DNA from: Nitrosospira sp. 56-18
GTDB taxonomy: Bacteria; Pseudomonadota; Gammaproteobacteria; Burkholderiales; Nitrosomonadaceae
Length of the DNA stretch: 64,000 nucleotides
NCBI GenBank assembly: GCA_001899235.1
Contig: MKVR01000020.1
Coordinates: forward strand, 1-64,000
Reading direction: 5' to 3'
Shown: in pieces, positions 1 to 9,605 of the stretch
How the letters are laid out: each line of letters opens with the position of its first letter
How positions within the stretch are numbered: the stretch's first letter is position 1
The notes under the pieces: model-generated
Databases searched by the model: none
What the model saw: only the letters and a program-made list of their open reading frames with translations
What the model was told of the DNA's origin: nothing
Position numbers and translations under genes: made by a program

Positions 1-2
1 TT

Positions 3-95
<93 letters not shown>

Positions 96-127
96 TTACC
101 AGCCATCCTGGCTAGTACCTGTTGGAA

Positions 128-164
128 CGCCCCGTTTCCTTTGCGGAAACGGGGCGTTTTATTT
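128..164 (+). terminator. Rho-independent terminator
   Basis: A perfect 12-bp GC-rich stem (128-139 with 145-156, loop 140-144) is followed by TTTTATTT. It ends transcription of the plus-strand gene that stops at 95 and separates it from the convergent ftsK. Confidence 0.9.
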
Positions 165-279
165 GCTCCTATCCTTATATTCCGTTATCTGCGCTGCCAG
201 ATCCATCACGATTCAAAGAACAGGGCTGCGGGCGAGACGAGGGCCTTGTTCCCAATATCCCAATACTGACCAAGCCAGG

Positions 280-2598
280 TTACTTATTTTCCACTGGAAC
301 CAGCACTTCCCTGTTACCGTTGCTCTGCATTGCGGAAACAAGTCCGGCGCGCTCCATATCTTCGATCAACCGCGCCGCGCGGTTGTACCCGATACGCAAA
401 TGGCGCTGCACCAGGGAAATGGAAGCACGGCGAGACCGGAGCACCACCCCGACCGCCTCATCGTAAAGCGGATCGGCCTCCCCGCCTTCCTGACCGATAA
501 AACTGCTACCGTCACCCGTGCCATTTTCTTCCTCTATTGAATCAAGCACGCCTTCGACATAGCGCGGCTCACCCCGCTCCTTCAGATAATCCACCACCCG
601 ATGTACTTCCTGGTCGGCGACAAATGCTCCATGCACCCGTTGCGGATAGCCGCTGCCAGGCGGCAGATAAAGCATATCGCCCTGCCCCAGCAGGGCCTCC
701 GCTCCCATCTGGTCGAGGATGGTGCGGGAATCCACCTTGCTCGATACCTGGAACGCGACGCGCGTCGGGATGTTGGCCTTGATAAGCCCGGTAATCACAT
801 CCACAGAAGGCCTCTGCGTGGCGAGGAGTAAATGAACTCCGGCGGCGCGCGCCTTCTGGGCCAGCCGCGCAATCAATTCCTCGACCTTTTTCCCGACTAC
901 CATCATCAAATCCGCCAGCTCGTCTATCACCACCACGATAAGCGGCATTTCCTCCAGCGGCTCCGGTGCTTCGGGAGTGAGGCTGAACGGATTAAGCAAC
1001 GGCTTGTCGCTCTTGATCGCATCCCGGATTTTTTGGTTGTAACCCCCGAGATTTCGCACTCCCAGGGACGACATCAGCTTGTAGCGCCGTTCCATTTCCG
1101 CGACACACCAGCGCAATGCGCCAGCTGCCTGGCGCATGTCCGTGACCACGGGAGCGAGCAGATGTGGAATGCCCTCATATACCGACAATTCCAGCATTTT
1201 CGGATCCACGAGGATGAGCCGCACCTGTTCCGGCGGGGCCTTGTAAATCAGGCTGAGAATCATGGCGTTGATTGCCACCGATTTTCCCGAGCCTGTGGTG
1301 CCGGCGACCAGCGCATGAGGCATCCTTGCCAGATCCGCCACTACCGGATGCCCACCGATATCCTTGCCCAACGCGATAGTCAAGGGCGAAGCCGTCTCGG
1401 CATAAGCCTGGGAGCTCAGGATCTCCGACAGGCGCACGACCTGCCGCCGGGGGTTGGGAATCTCCAGGCCCATGCTGGTCTTGCCGGGAATGGTCTCGAC
1501 AACCCGTATGCTCACTACCGAGAGCGATCGCGCCAGATCTTTTACCAGATTGAGTATCTGATTGCCTTTGACGCCCACCGCCGGCTCGATTTCATAACGG
1601 GTAATGACCGGGCCGGGATAAGCCGCTACGACTTTCACTTCCACTCCAAAATCGATCAGCTTCCGCTCGATCAGGCGAGAGGTGAATTCAAGCGTATCCG
1701 CCGACAATATTTCCACGTCCTTCTTCGTCGGCTCGTCCAGCAGATGCAATGGCGGCAACGGGGAATCCGGCAAATCGAAGAACAGCGGCACCTGCTTTTC
1801 CTTGATGACCCGGGTGGATTTGGCAATGGTGCTGGCAGGTTGCTCGATATGCAAAGGCGGTTGTTCGAGAAATCGCTTTTTTCCTACTTCGACCACCTCA
1901 TCTCTCTTCGTCGCGGAGACCGCTCCCGCGCGCCGGTCCAGCCAGTTATTCCAGCTACGGCCGATAAACCGCCAGCCGTTCTCTATCAGCATGCCGAGCT
2001 TTTCAGTAAGCCTCAGCCATGACAAGCCCGTAAAAAGGCTGAAACCGATCGCAATCGTGATCAGCAAGCCCAACGTCGCGCCCGTGAAGCCCAGCGTTTG
2101 CGACAGCCTGTTGCTGATCAACTGGCCCAGCATGCCGCCGGGACTCTGCGGCAGCGTCATTTCAAGCGTATAAAACCGCAACGCTTCCAATCCGGCGCTG
2201 GAGACCAGCAAAACCAGAAAGCCGATAATCGAAACGATCAAGGGGCGGCGATCCAGGATTTCCGCGAATTCGATGTCGATGCGATGATAGGCCAGCGATA
2301 CGAGATAAAGAACGAACAACACGCTCCACCAGGCCGAAACGCCAAACAAATAGAACAGCAAGTCAGCCAGCCATGCACCGGCTGTGCCCCCCGGGTTATG
2401 CACCCGTTCGCTGCCGCTGTGCGACCAGCCGGGATCGGCGCGCTCATAACCATGAAATACCAGGACCAGGTAAAGCGCCACCCCGAGCAGGGCAAGCCCC
2501 ACGGATTCCCTGATAAGCCTGGCAAGCTTCGGCGGCAACGGACTGGAATTCGGTTTTTTTGCCATTGGTTTGTTGGCAAAACTCATGCGATGCTTCAT
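280..2598 (-). CDS. ftsK: DNA translocase FtsK
   Basis: Septum-located, ATP-driven DNA pump that segregates and resolves chromosome termini at division. The 772-residue product has an N-terminal membrane region (hydrophobic stretches at about 33-50, 78-103, 120-137 and 170-190), a short linker, and the RecA-like motor with Walker A GTTGSGKS at 433-440 and Walker [11 protein letters not shown] near 553-562. The C-terminal gamma winged helix (about 710-772) contains the usual DEAVGVV and [17 protein letters not shown] segments that read KOPS-type sites. The linker is short, as in compact FtsK/SpoIIIE proteins. A degenerate repeat copy (2626-2676) lies just upstream of the start. The start may be the ATG at 2598 or one of the internal Met codons 5 or 12. 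Confidence 0.95.
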   Translation of the reverse strand: MKHRMSFANKPMAKKPNSSPLPPKLARLIRESVGLALLGVALYLVLVFHGYERADPGWSHSGSERVHNPGGTAGAWLADLLFYLFGVSAWWSVLFVLYLVSLAYHRIDIEFAEILDRRPLIVSIIGFLVLLVSSAGLEALRFYTLEMTLPQSPGGMLGQLISNRLSQTLGFTGATLGLLITIAIGFSLFTGLSWLRLTEKLGMLIENGWRFIGRSWNNWLDRRAGAVSATKRDEVVEVGKKRFLEQPPLHIEQPASTIAKSTRVIKEKQVPLFFDLPDSPLPPLHLLDEPTKKDVEILSADTLEFTSRLIERKLIDFGVEVKVVAAYPGPVITRYEIEPAVGVKGNQILNLVKDLARSLSVVSIRVVETIPGKTSMGLEIPNPRRQVVRLSEILSSQAYAETASPLTIALGKDIGGHPVVADLARMPHALVAGTTGSGKSVAINAMILSLIYKAPPEQVRLILVDPKMLELSVYEGIPHLLAPVVTDMRQAAGALRWCVAEMERRYKLMSSLGVRNLGGYNQKIRDAIKSDKPLLNPFSLTPEAPEPLEEMPLIVVVIDELADLMMVVGKKVEELIARLAQKARAAGVHLLLATQRPSVDVITGLIKANIPTRVAFQVSSKVDSRTILDQMGAEALLGQGDMLYLPPGSGYPQRVHGAFVADQEVHRVVDYLKERGEPRYVEGVLDSIEEENGTGDGSSFIGQEGGEADPLYDEAVGVVLRSRRASISLVQRHLRIGYNRAARLIEDMERAGLVSAMQSNGNREVLVPVENK

Positions 2599-2625
2599 AT
2601 TCGAAAAGGATGATGTTGATTATAT

Positions 2626-2676
2626 AGGGAATCTCTGGACAAATCCTCGCCGAGCACGTTGACGGGAAAATCGGAT
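2626..2676. repeat. Degenerate end of the GGAAGCGCTGAA-type element
   Basis: About 50 bp (GGAATCTCTGGACAAATCC and onward, then ACGTTGACGGGAAAATCGG) match one end of the dispersed inverted-repeat element at 14648-15001, 57695-57849 and 62562-62805, with scattered mismatches. The other end is missing. It sits immediately upstream of ftsK, in its promoter region. Confidence 0.6.
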
Positions 2677-2817
2677 AGGCTCGACGAGCCAGGCCAGTTC
2701 AGACATTCCCCCAGGTTAAACCAGGGTTAAAAAGCGACACCTCCCGAGCCTTCGGTCTCAGAAGATGAACATGCGCCGGGAATCACCTGACCATAAAGCG
2801 AAACCCGGAAGCAGCAA

Positions 2818-2967
2818 CCAGTATCAAGAACCGGAAATACATTGAATAAATACTCGGGCCATTTCCGCGAAGGCTGGAATTCAGTAGATTGAAAAAACTC
2901 TGGATTCCGGCTCACCGCTAGCGCAGCGCCCGGAATGACAGTATTTCTTATGCAGTGAATTTACGAT
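2818..2967 (+). repeat. 150-bp dispersed intergenic repeat, copy 1
   Basis: This segment is repeated, in inverted orientation, at 16224-16375. Shared blocks include GAACCGGAAATAC, TTGAATAAATACT, CTCTGGATTCCGG, CACCGCT, CCGGAATGAC and GAATTTACGAT in the same order. Two internal hairpins (TTCCGCGAAGGCTGGAA-like, and TTCCGG with CCGGAA) resemble the short palindromes common between proteobacterial genes. It lies between ftsK and the end of glcF. Confidence 0.75.
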
Positions 2968-2975
2968 TCATCACA

Positions 2976-4364
2976 CTAGCGTGGAACCGCTCGGGCGGGT
3001 ACGAGGCCGGTCAGCGCCTCGTCCAGAATTTCGATCCAGTGATCGACCTGCAGGGACGTGCCGCTTTGCACATGCATGAGGCAGCCGATATTGGCGGTAG
3101 CGATACGATCCGGAGCTCCGGATTCCAGCGCCCAGACCTTGTTTTCCAACAGTTGCCTGGATAGCTCAGGCTGGAGAATGGAATAGGTCCCTGCTGATCC
3201 GCAACAAAGATGGGAATCGGGTACCACGGTCAATCGAAAACCTGCTGCCAGAAGGATTTTTTCCACCACTCCACGGATCTTCATCCCATGCTGGAGAGTG
3301 CAGGGAGAATGAAAGGCAAGCTTCGGCTTCTTCTCATTCGGCGTGGATGTGCCCAGAAGCCGCAGCAGGGATGGGCTTTCCGCCTCCACGATTTCACTGA
3401 TGTCTTTGGTCAATTCCGAAATTCGCGCAGCCTTGCTTGCATAGGCCGGATCGTGACGCAGCAAATGGCCATATTCCTTCACCGTCACCCCACACCCGCT
3501 CGCGGTCATCACGATGGCTTCCACCCCCGCGCTTCCTGCGCTATCTTCGCCCGCTCCTTCTTCCGCCAATTCTGATCTTGCTCGGTCTTGCTCATTCCGG
3601 GCACCTTTTATATCTCTTGTATCTTTCATATCCCTTACGTAGGGCCACCATGCGTCCACATTGCGACGCATATAGTCCAGCCCCTCCTGCTGAGCATTCA
3701 AGTGATAGGATAGCGCACCGCAACAACCCGCATCCGGGGCACTGATGAGCGATATTCCCAGCTTGTCCAGAACCCGTCTCGTGGCGGCATTGATATTGGG
3801 CACGAGCGTGGGCTGCACGCACCCCTCCAGCACCAGCATCCTGCGCCCATGGCGAAGCGCGGGCATAGTGAGCTGCCGTCTGCCAGGCATGGATTTCTGC
3901 GCGGGCCGCGGAATTTCATCCTGCAAGCTGGCCGGCAACAGCGGGCGCATGGCCTTTCCTGCCTTCAGCAGGGCGGCAAACAGGCCCGGGTTGGGCAGAA
4001 TCCGGCGTAATGCATACCGCATGCTACTGGCGGCCGCTCCGCGCCCGACCTTCTTTTCAACGAGTCCGCGGCCGATATCGACCAGACGGCCGTATTTTAC
4101 TCCCGATGGGCAAACAGTCTCGCAGGCGCGGCAAGTCAGGCAGCGGTCGAGGTGCAATTGCGTTTTCCGCGTGACCGGCGCGCCTTCCAGCATCTGCTTC
4201 ATCAGGTAAATGCGTCCGCGCGGGCTATCCAGCTCGTCACCCAGCAATTGATACGTCGGGCAGGTCGCAAGGCAGAAACCGCAATGAACGCAGGTGCGCA
4301 CTATCGCTTCCGCTTCCTGGCCTTCCGGCGTGTCCTTGATAAAATCAGCGAGATGGGTTTGCAT
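2976..4364 (-). CDS. glcF: Glycolate oxidase iron-sulfur subunit GlcF
   Basis: Electron-transfer subunit of the membrane-associated glycolate oxidase GlcDEF, which oxidises glycolate to glyoxylate. The 462-residue product carries two ferredoxin-type [4Fe-4S] motifs near the N-terminus (CVHCGFCLATCP at about 25-36 and CLTCRACETVCP at about 75-86). Two CCG domains follow, visible as DAGCCGALSYH and HLCCGSAGTYS. An unusual charged, low-complexity insertion (about 245-285, rich in Asp, Arg, Glu, Ala and Gly) sits between the CCG domains. It is the last gene of the operon, 9 bp after glcE. In this setting the enzyme probably salvages 2-phosphoglycolate carbon made by RuBisCO. Confidence 0.93.
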   Translation of the reverse strand: MQTHLADFIKDTPEGQEAEAIVRTCVHCGFCLATCPTYQLLGDELDSPRGRIYLMKQMLEGAPVTRKTQLHLDRCLTCRACETVCPSGVKYGRLVDIGRGLVEKKVGRGAAASSMRYALRRILPNPGLFAALLKAGKAMRPLLPASLQDEIPRPAQKSMPGRRQLTMPALRHGRRMLVLEGCVQPTLVPNINAATRRVLDKLGISLISAPDAGCCGALSYHLNAQQEGLDYMRRNVDAWWPYVRDMKDTRDIKGARNEQDRARSELAEEGAGEDSAGSAGVEAIVMTASGCGVTVKEYGHLLRHDPAYASKAARISELTKDISEIVEAESPSLLRLLGTSTPNEKKPKLAFHSPCTLQHGMKIRGVVEKILLAAGFRLTVVPDSHLCCGSAGTYSILQPELSRQLLENKVWALESGAPDRIATANIGCLMHVQSGTSLQVDHWIEILDEALTGLVPARAVPR

Positions 4365-4373
4365 TGATTATGC

Positions 4374-5456
4374 TCATATTTCCGCGTACATCCGGCCCGG
4401 ATTGAATATATGGTACGGGTCGAACTGCTCCTTGAGACGCCTGTGAATCTTCAGCATTGCCGGTGGCAAAGGATGAAACGCGTCAGCCTGGTGACTGGGC
4501 CCGTTTCTGCGAAAAAGCGTGGCATGGCCGCCCGCCTTCTCCGCCGCAACGCGGATAGCAGGAGCATCTGCTTCGCTGGCGAACCAGCGCAGCGCTCCTC
4601 CCCATTCCATGAACTGCTTTCCCGGCAGGAATAGCGGCCAGGTGGTCGGTTTGACCGACAGGCGCCAGAGAGGCATGCCGGACTGGAAAAATGGATGTGT
4701 CTGCTCGCGCACCGATTCCCAGAACGCAGTCCCATCCATAACTTCTTCTCCGCCCAGTCTCTCGCGCGCCGCGCGCACCGCCGGCTCGGCACCAGAAAGC
4801 CTGAAAGTGAGCTCCCCGCCATGAAAACAGGTCGCTGAAACGGGCAGGGGTTTTGCAGCCCAGGAATTCATTTTTTCGATTGCCTCCGCCTCATCCATCT
4901 CCATGCGCAGCGTAAGCTCCCGCGCAGGCATAGGCATTACCTTGAGGGAAATTTCGAGCAGCAGGCCCAGTGTTCCCATCGAGCCCGCCAGCAACCGCGA
5001 GATATCATATCCTGCCACGTTTTTCATTACCTGCCCGCCAAAACTCAGATCCTCGCCTTTGCCATCCAGCATGCGCACGCCTAATACAAAATCCCGAACG
5101 GCTCCGGCGGATGCCCGGCGCGGGCCGGACAGCCCGGCGGCCACACAGCCGCCTATGGTCGTATTGGAACTGAAGTGCGGGGGCTCGAAAGACAGCATTT
5201 GATGGCAGCCGTTCAATTCCCTTTCGAGATCGGCAAGACGGGTGCCCGCGCGAACCGTGACGACCAGCTCCGTAGGCTCATAATCCACGGTGCCGCTATA
5301 AACGCCGGTTTCCAGGATGCTTTCCCCTGTTCTGCCTGTTGCGCCGCCGAGGTTGCCGTAAAAATCCTTGCTTCCTCCGCCACGTATGAGCAAGGGAGCC
5401 CTGTTTTCCGCAGACAGGCGAATAGCATGAGTAAACTCGTCGATGACAGGCTGCAT
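4374..5456 (-). CDS. glcE: Glycolate oxidase FAD-binding subunit GlcE
   Basis: Second flavoprotein subunit of glycolate oxidase. The 360-residue protein has a PCMH-type FAD-binding domain in its N-terminal half, with the segments LLIRGGGSKDF (about 20-30), TIGGCVAAGLSGPRR (about 102-116) and GQVMKNVAGYDISRLLAGSMGTLG (about 140-165). The C-terminus ends in PYHIFNPGRMY, a typical flavin-domain tail of this family. It lies 37 bp after glcD and 9 bp before glcF, so the three subunits are co-transcribed. Confidence 0.93.
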   Translation of the reverse strand: MQPVIDEFTHAIRLSAENRAPLLIRGGGSKDFYGNLGGATGRTGESILETGVYSGTVDYEPTELVVTVRAGTRLADLERELNGCHQMLSFEPPHFSSNTTIGGCVAAGLSGPRRASAGAVRDFVLGVRMLDGKGEDLSFGGQVMKNVAGYDISRLLAGSMGTLGLLLEISLKVMPMPARELTLRMEMDEAEAIEKMNSWAAKPLPVSATCFHGGELTFRLSGAEPAVRAARERLGGEEVMDGTAFWESVREQTHPFFQSGMPLWRLSVKPTTWPLFLPGKQFMEWGGALRWFASEADAPAIRVAAEKAGGHATLFRRNGPSHQADAFHPLPPAMLKIHRRLKEQFDPYHIFNPGRMYAEI

Positions 5457-5493
5457 GAATTAACGGGGCTGCAGGATGGGAAGCATGGCGATG

Positions 5494-6948
5494 TCAGAAC
5501 CTTGGCAATTCGGGAAATTTTTCTTCGCCCCGGCGCACATGCATGGCGCCGTGTTCCGCGCAGCGGCGCAGGGTGGGAACGGCTTTTCCGGGATTCAGCA
5601 GCCCTTCCGGATCGAATGCCGCTTTTACTCCATGGAACATTTCCAGTTCGCCCGGCCTGAACTGGGCGCACATCTGATTGATTTTTTCCACGCCAACTCC
5701 GTGCTCGCCGGTAATGGTCCCCCCGGCCTGCACGCACATGTGAAGTATTTTCTCCCCGAATTCCTCAGTCAGTTCGAGCTCGCCAGGCTTGCTCGCATCA
5801 TACAGTATCAGCGGATGCAAATTTCCATCGCCGGCGTGAAAGACATTCATGCAACGCAAGCCGTATTTTTGGGAAAGGGCTTCGATCCCGCTCAATACCT
5901 GTGATAGCTTGCTGCGGGGTATGGTGCCATCCATGCAGTAGTAGTCGGGGGAAACCCGGCCAGCCGCCGGAAATGCAGCCTTGCGGCCGGCCCAGAATCT
6001 CAGCCGTTCCACCTCGCTGGAAGAAGCCCTGATCTCCATGGCCCCGCTGCTTTCCATGATCTCGTCGATACGGCGGATTTCCTCCGACACTTCCTCCGCC
6101 GTCCCGTCGGATTCGCATAGCAGAATCGCTGCCGCTTCCAGGTTGTATCCCGCGTGGACAAACTCCTCCACGGCATGCGTAGTGATTCGGTCCATCATCT
6201 CCATCCCGGCGGGAATAATACCCGCAGCGATGACGTTCGCCACCGCATCCCCCGCCTTGCGTATGTCGTCGAATGCGGCCATGACTACCTCCGCTTTTTC
6301 CGGCCTGGGGATGAGCTTGACGGTTACCTCGGTCACGATGCCCAGCATGCCTTCGCTCCCTGTCATCAACGCCAGGAGGTCATAGCCGGGGGCATCCAGC
6401 CCATCGCTGCCGATCTGGAGAATCTCGCCCTCAATGGTGATCACCCTCAGCTTGAGAATATTGTGCACGGTAAGCCCATACTTCAGGCAATGCACGCCAC
6501 CCGAGTTTTCGGCAACATTGCCCCCGATGGAACAGGCAATTTGCGAGGATGGATCGGGCGCATAGTACAAGCCATAGGGCATTGCGGCCTCGCTGATGGC
6601 CAGATTGCGCACACCGGGCTGCACCCGGGCGGTTCGGGCCGCCGGATCGATTTCAAGTATGCTTTTCAGCCTGGCCAGGGATAGCAGGACCCCGTGCGCA
6701 TGGGGCAGCGCGCCGCCGGACAAGCCCGTTCCTGCGCCCCGGGCTACCACGGGCGTTTTTGCCGCGTGGCATACCTTGAGAATCCGGAGCACTTCTTCTT
6801 CGGTTCCCGGCAACGCAACGATCAGCGGCGTCTGGCGGTATGCGGACAGGCCATCGCATTCGTAGGGTCTCAAATCTTCCGCTTCGTAAAGCACCGCCTC
6901 CGCAGGCAGGAAAGCACGCAGGCTGGCAACGAGGGCAGTTGAACTCAT
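5494..6948 (-). CDS. glcD: Glycolate oxidase catalytic subunit GlcD
   Basis: FAD-dependent catalytic subunit that oxidises glycolate (or D-lactate-like 2-hydroxyacids) to the 2-oxoacid. The 484-residue protein has the FAD_binding_4 domain with ARGAGTGLSGGALP (about 70-83) and CSIGGNVAENSGG (about 135-147), then the FAD-oxidase C domain with NVFHAGDGNLHP and GEHGVG (about 425-430), whose His residues are part of the active site. Its ATG overlaps the garR stop by 4 bases (ATGA, 6945-6948), so the two genes are translationally coupled. Confidence 0.95.
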   Translation of the reverse strand: MSSTALVASLRAFLPAEAVLYEAEDLRPYECDGLSAYRQTPLIVALPGTEEEVLRILKVCHAAKTPVVARGAGTGLSGGALPHAHGVLLSLARLKSILEIDPAARTARVQPGVRNLAISEAAMPYGLYYAPDPSSQIACSIGGNVAENSGGVHCLKYGLTVHNILKLRVITIEGEILQIGSDGLDAPGYDLLALMTGSEGMLGIVTEVTVKLIPRPEKAEVVMAAFDDIRKAGDAVANVIAAGIIPAGMEMMDRITTHAVEEFVHAGYNLEAAAILLCESDGTAEEVSEEIRRIDEIMESSGAMEIRASSSEVERLRFWAGRKAAFPAAGRVSPDYYCMDGTIPRSKLSQVLSGIEALSQKYGLRCMNVFHAGDGNLHPLILYDASKPGELELTEEFGEKILHMCVQAGGTITGEHGVGVEKINQMCAQFRPGELEMFHGVKAAFDPEGLLNPGKAVPTLRRCAEHGAMHVRRGEEKFPELPRF

Positions 6949-7847
6949 TGCTTGTCCTTACGGCCCTGACCGATTTCGTGATTCGCCAGTTTTTCCAGGA
7001 CCCGCACCAGCGCGGAACTATCCCAATTGGCTCCACCATCCGCAATGCAGGCATTGAATAATTCCTGTGTAGACGCCGTATTCGGCAAATACACGCCCAG
7101 TGCGCGAGAACCGGAAAGGGCAAGACCGAGATCCTTTTGATGCAGCTCAATACGAAAACCGGGGTCGAACAGACGCTGAATCATGCGCTCCCCGTGCACC
7201 TCCAGAACGCGCGATGAGGCGAACCCGCCCATCAGGGCGCTGCGCACTTTTGCGGGATCCACTCCCGACCGGGATGCGAACAGCAACGCCTCGCCCACGG
7301 CTTCGATAGTAAGGGCAACCGTGATCTGGTTGGCAATCTTGCAAACCTGGCCAGCGCCGTTGGCTCCGATCAGCGTCACGCTTTTACCCAATAGCTCCAG
7401 TATAGGCCTCACTCTCTGGAAGACGGTTTCGGTAGCACCCACCATGATGGTAAGGGTTGCATTGCGCGCGCCGATATCGCCGCCAGACACCGGTGCATCG
7501 ACATAATCGCAACCGAGATGGCTGATCCGCGACGCGAATACCCGGGTCTCCGTGGGAGAAATCGAACTCATGTCCATCACGGCTTTCCCGCCGGTGAGCC
7601 CCTGCGCCACCCCATTCTGGCCGAAAAGAACCTGCTCCACGTCAGACGTATCGGGCAGCATGGTTATGGTGATTTCGGCGTTTTGAGCGACATTGCCTGG
7701 AGAAGGGCAGGCGATGCCTCCCTGCTCAAGCAATTCTTCCGGCACTCCGCTGCGCGTATGCAGAAACAGCTTATGTCCGCCCTGGATAAGGTTCCGGGCC
7801 ATGGGCCTGCCCATGATGCCGAGCCCGATGAAGCCGATATTTGCCAT
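6945..7847 (-). CDS. garR: Tartronate semialdehyde reductase (2-hydroxy-3-oxopropionate reductase)
   Basis: NAD(P)H-dependent enzyme of the 3-hydroxyisobutyrate dehydrogenase family that reduces tartronate semialdehyde to glycerate. The N-terminal Rossmann motif is GFIGLGIMGRPMARNL (residues 5-20), the substrate loop is DAPVSGGDIGA (about 117-127), and the catalytic Lys lies in GAGQVCKIANQ (about 170-180). It is first in an operon with glcDEF. Glycolate oxidation gives glyoxylate, which a carboligase (not in this window) would join into the substrate of this reductase, completing the glycerate route of photorespiratory salvage. The exact substrate is inferred from the family and the operon. 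Confidence 0.88.
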   Translation of the reverse strand: MANIGFIGLGIMGRPMARNLIQGGHKLFLHTRSGVPEELLEQGGIACPSPGNVAQNAEITITMLPDTSDVEQVLFGQNGVAQGLTGGKAVMDMSSISPTETRVFASRISHLGCDYVDAPVSGGDIGARNATLTIMVGATETVFQRVRPILELLGKSVTLIGANGAGQVCKIANQITVALTIEAVGEALLFASRSGVDPAKVRSALMGGFASSRVLEVHGERMIQRLFDPGFRIELHQKDLGLALSGSRALGVYLPNTASTQELFNACIADGGANWDSSALVRVLEKLANHEIGQGRKDKQ

Positions 7848-8217
7848 GGCTACGCGGCTACGGATTCCATTGCTCTATAGAAATGCAATTGCCTGCTCGC
7901 GCCTTGAATGGCGGCTTTCGGCAACTTTTTGCATGCTGCATGGACAAATATCGATACCGCATTTTTCATAGGAATTCCGGAATATCAAAACCTGTTGGAA
8001 TAATTTACCATTCGACATTTTCGCAACAAAATAGAAGTCGAATCGATATTACCGATTACTGTAGCGATGACCCTGCCGAAACAAAGGCGCGCCACTCGGC
8101 AGCATTGATTGCTGGCGAAGGCAACATTATAAACCTCGGGGAAAGCATTCCGGCGGCAGGTTGCATCAATTGGGAACGAATGAAAATTTATCGAGCTGAA
8201 ACAGGGAAAGCGCAGGC
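7848..8217. other. 370-bp divergent intergenic region
   Basis: This gap lies between the divergent garR (minus) and the rubredoxin-reductase-like gene (plus) and presumably holds both promoters. The stretch about 7960-8050 is AT-rich. An open frame from 7841 runs through it, but its translation shows no known motif and overlaps the garR start. No clear -35/-10 pair, riboswitch or terminator could be assigned. Confidence 0.4.
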
Positions 8218-9372
8218 ATGAGTGAAAAACCGGTAGTGATTATTGGTAGCGGGCTGGCGGGCTATACCGTGGCGCGTGAATTTCGAAAACTTGACCAGAA
8301 CACGCCTGTGATAATGATTTCGGCGGATCACGGCGGGTTTTATTCCAAGCCGATGCTATCCAACGCGCTGGCTTCCGGCAAGACCCCGTCCGCCATACTC
8401 AATGCTAGTGCCGAAAAGATGGCCGAGCAGTTGAAGCTGATAATTCGTCCCTATACCCGGGTAAAAACCATAGACCCCGCCAGCAAGACGCTCACGCTGG
8501 AAAGCGGCGAGGAGATCCCCTACCGTCAACTCGTCCTGGCCCTCGGCGCCGACCCGATCCGGCTGCAACTCGAGGGCGGGGCGCGGGAAGAGGTTTTATC
8601 CGTAAATGACCTGGACGACTATCAGCGCCTGCGTGATGCCCTTGAAGGAAAAAAGACAGTGACTATCCTGGGCGCGGGTCTGATCGGTTGCGAATTCGCC
8701 AACGATCTCGCGGCGGCTGGCTATCAGGTCCGGGTCATCGATATCAGCACGCAGCCGCTAGGCCGGCTTCTCCCCCCTTCAGGCGGGGCTTTTTTGCAGC
8801 GCAAGCTCGAGGCTGCCGGTGTCACTTTTCATCTGGGAACAGCAGCCCGGCATGTGGAACGGATACACGAAAGCTTGCGCCTGACGCTGGCAAGCGGCGA
8901 GGTCATCCAGACGGATCTCCTGCTTTCCGCTGTCGGGCTGCGGCCACGCACCGCGCTGGCGGAGGCAGCCGGGATCGCGGTGAATCGCGGCATCACCGTA
9001 ACTCGCTCGCTGCAAGTCAGTTGCGCCGATATTTATGCCCTGGGCGACTGCGCCGAAGTGGAAGGCAGGGTGCTACCCTTCGTCATGCCGATCATGCACG
9101 CTGCTCGCGGCCTCGCCGCAACGCTTGCCCAAGCCCCGACGCCGGTGCGGTATCCTGCGATGCCCGTCCTGATCAAAACTCCCGCCTGTCCGGCGATCGT
9201 ATCTCCGCCTGACTCCGGCAAGCCTGGTGATTGGTCGGTCGAGGAAGACGAGCACGGAGTGAAAGCCTTGTTCCAGGGCGAAAAAGGCGAACTGCTGGGC
9301 TATGCCCTGTTAGGCATGGGAACCAAGGAAAAGAACACGCTGGCTGCGCAGTTGCCGGCAGTGATGGAATAA
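8218..9372 (+). CDS. Rubredoxin reductase-like NAD(P)H:FAD oxidoreductase
   Basis: A 384-residue flavoprotein of the pyridine nucleotide-disulfide oxidoreductase family. It has the FAD-binding motif GSGLAGYTVAREFR (11-24), the NAD-binding motif ILGAGLIGCEFANDL (about 148-162), and the second FAD motif DIYALGDCAEV (about 273-283). The early segment SADHGGFYSKPMLSNAL matches rubredoxin-NAD(+) reductases, which pass electrons from NADH to rubredoxin in alkane oxidation or oxygen detoxification. No rubredoxin gene is next to it, so the electron acceptor is not settled. It starts at ATG 8218 after AAAGCGCAGG. Confidence 0.85.
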   Translation: MSEKPVVIIGSGLAGYTVAREFRKLDQNTPVIMISADHGGFYSKPMLSNALASGKTPSAILNASAEKMAEQLKLIIRPYTRVKTIDPASKTLTLESGEEIPYRQLVLALGADPIRLQLEGGAREEVLSVNDLDDYQRLRDALEGKKTVTILGAGLIGCEFANDLAAAGYQVRVIDISTQPLGRLLPPSGGAFLQRKLEAAGVTFHLGTAARHVERIHESLRLTLASGEVIQTDLLLSAVGLRPRTALAEAAGIAVNRGITVTRSLQVSCADIYALGDCAEVEGRVLPFVMPIMHAARGLAATLAQAPTPVRYPAMPVLIKTPACPAIVSPPDSGKPGDWSVEEDEHGVKALFQGEKGELLGYALLGMGTKEKNTLAAQLPAVME

Positions 9373-9446
9373 GTCTGAATCCGGCAGTTGACCGCTCCTT
9401 TTTAGCTTGGAACATGATCCGCAAGGATTTTGGCGATACTCGACGT

Positions 9447-9599
9447 TCACCTGCGTGGTAAGTTCGCGATCGCTTCGAAAGGAGCCTGGCGAATGCTCTT
9501 CAGATCCTTTGGATTCTGGAAAGCCTCGTCGCCGGGTCGGGATAATTCCTCATAGAAGGTTTCGCGCAGCTTGCGCAGTTCCTGTTTCAACTTCTCCAA
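9447..9599 (-). CDS. Possible small charged protein downstream of the glycine-zipper gene
   Basis: A 50-codon frame starting at TTG (9597-9599) encodes a charged helix (LEKLKQELRKLRETFYEEL) and a Pro/Asn-containing tail. It is in the same reading frame as the glycine-zipper gene above it and begins directly after that gene's TAG stop, with no obvious ribosome binding site. It could be a separate micro-ORF, a readthrough extension or a relic. No family is recognised. Confidence 0.25.
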   Translation of the reverse strand: MEKLKQELRKLRETFYEELSRPGDEAFQNPKDLKSIRQAPFEAIANLPRR

Positions 9600-9605
9600 T
9601 AAAGC

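Noticed and set aside
832-2022. Long plus-strand frame of 396 codons
   Set aside because: It lies entirely antisense to ftsK, whose motifs are complete. It is a shadow frame of a GC-rich gene.
7841-8221. Plus-strand frame of 126 codons before the rubredoxin-reductase-like gene
   Set aside because: It overlaps the garR start, has an atypical composition and no motif. The region is better explained as a divergent promoter gap.
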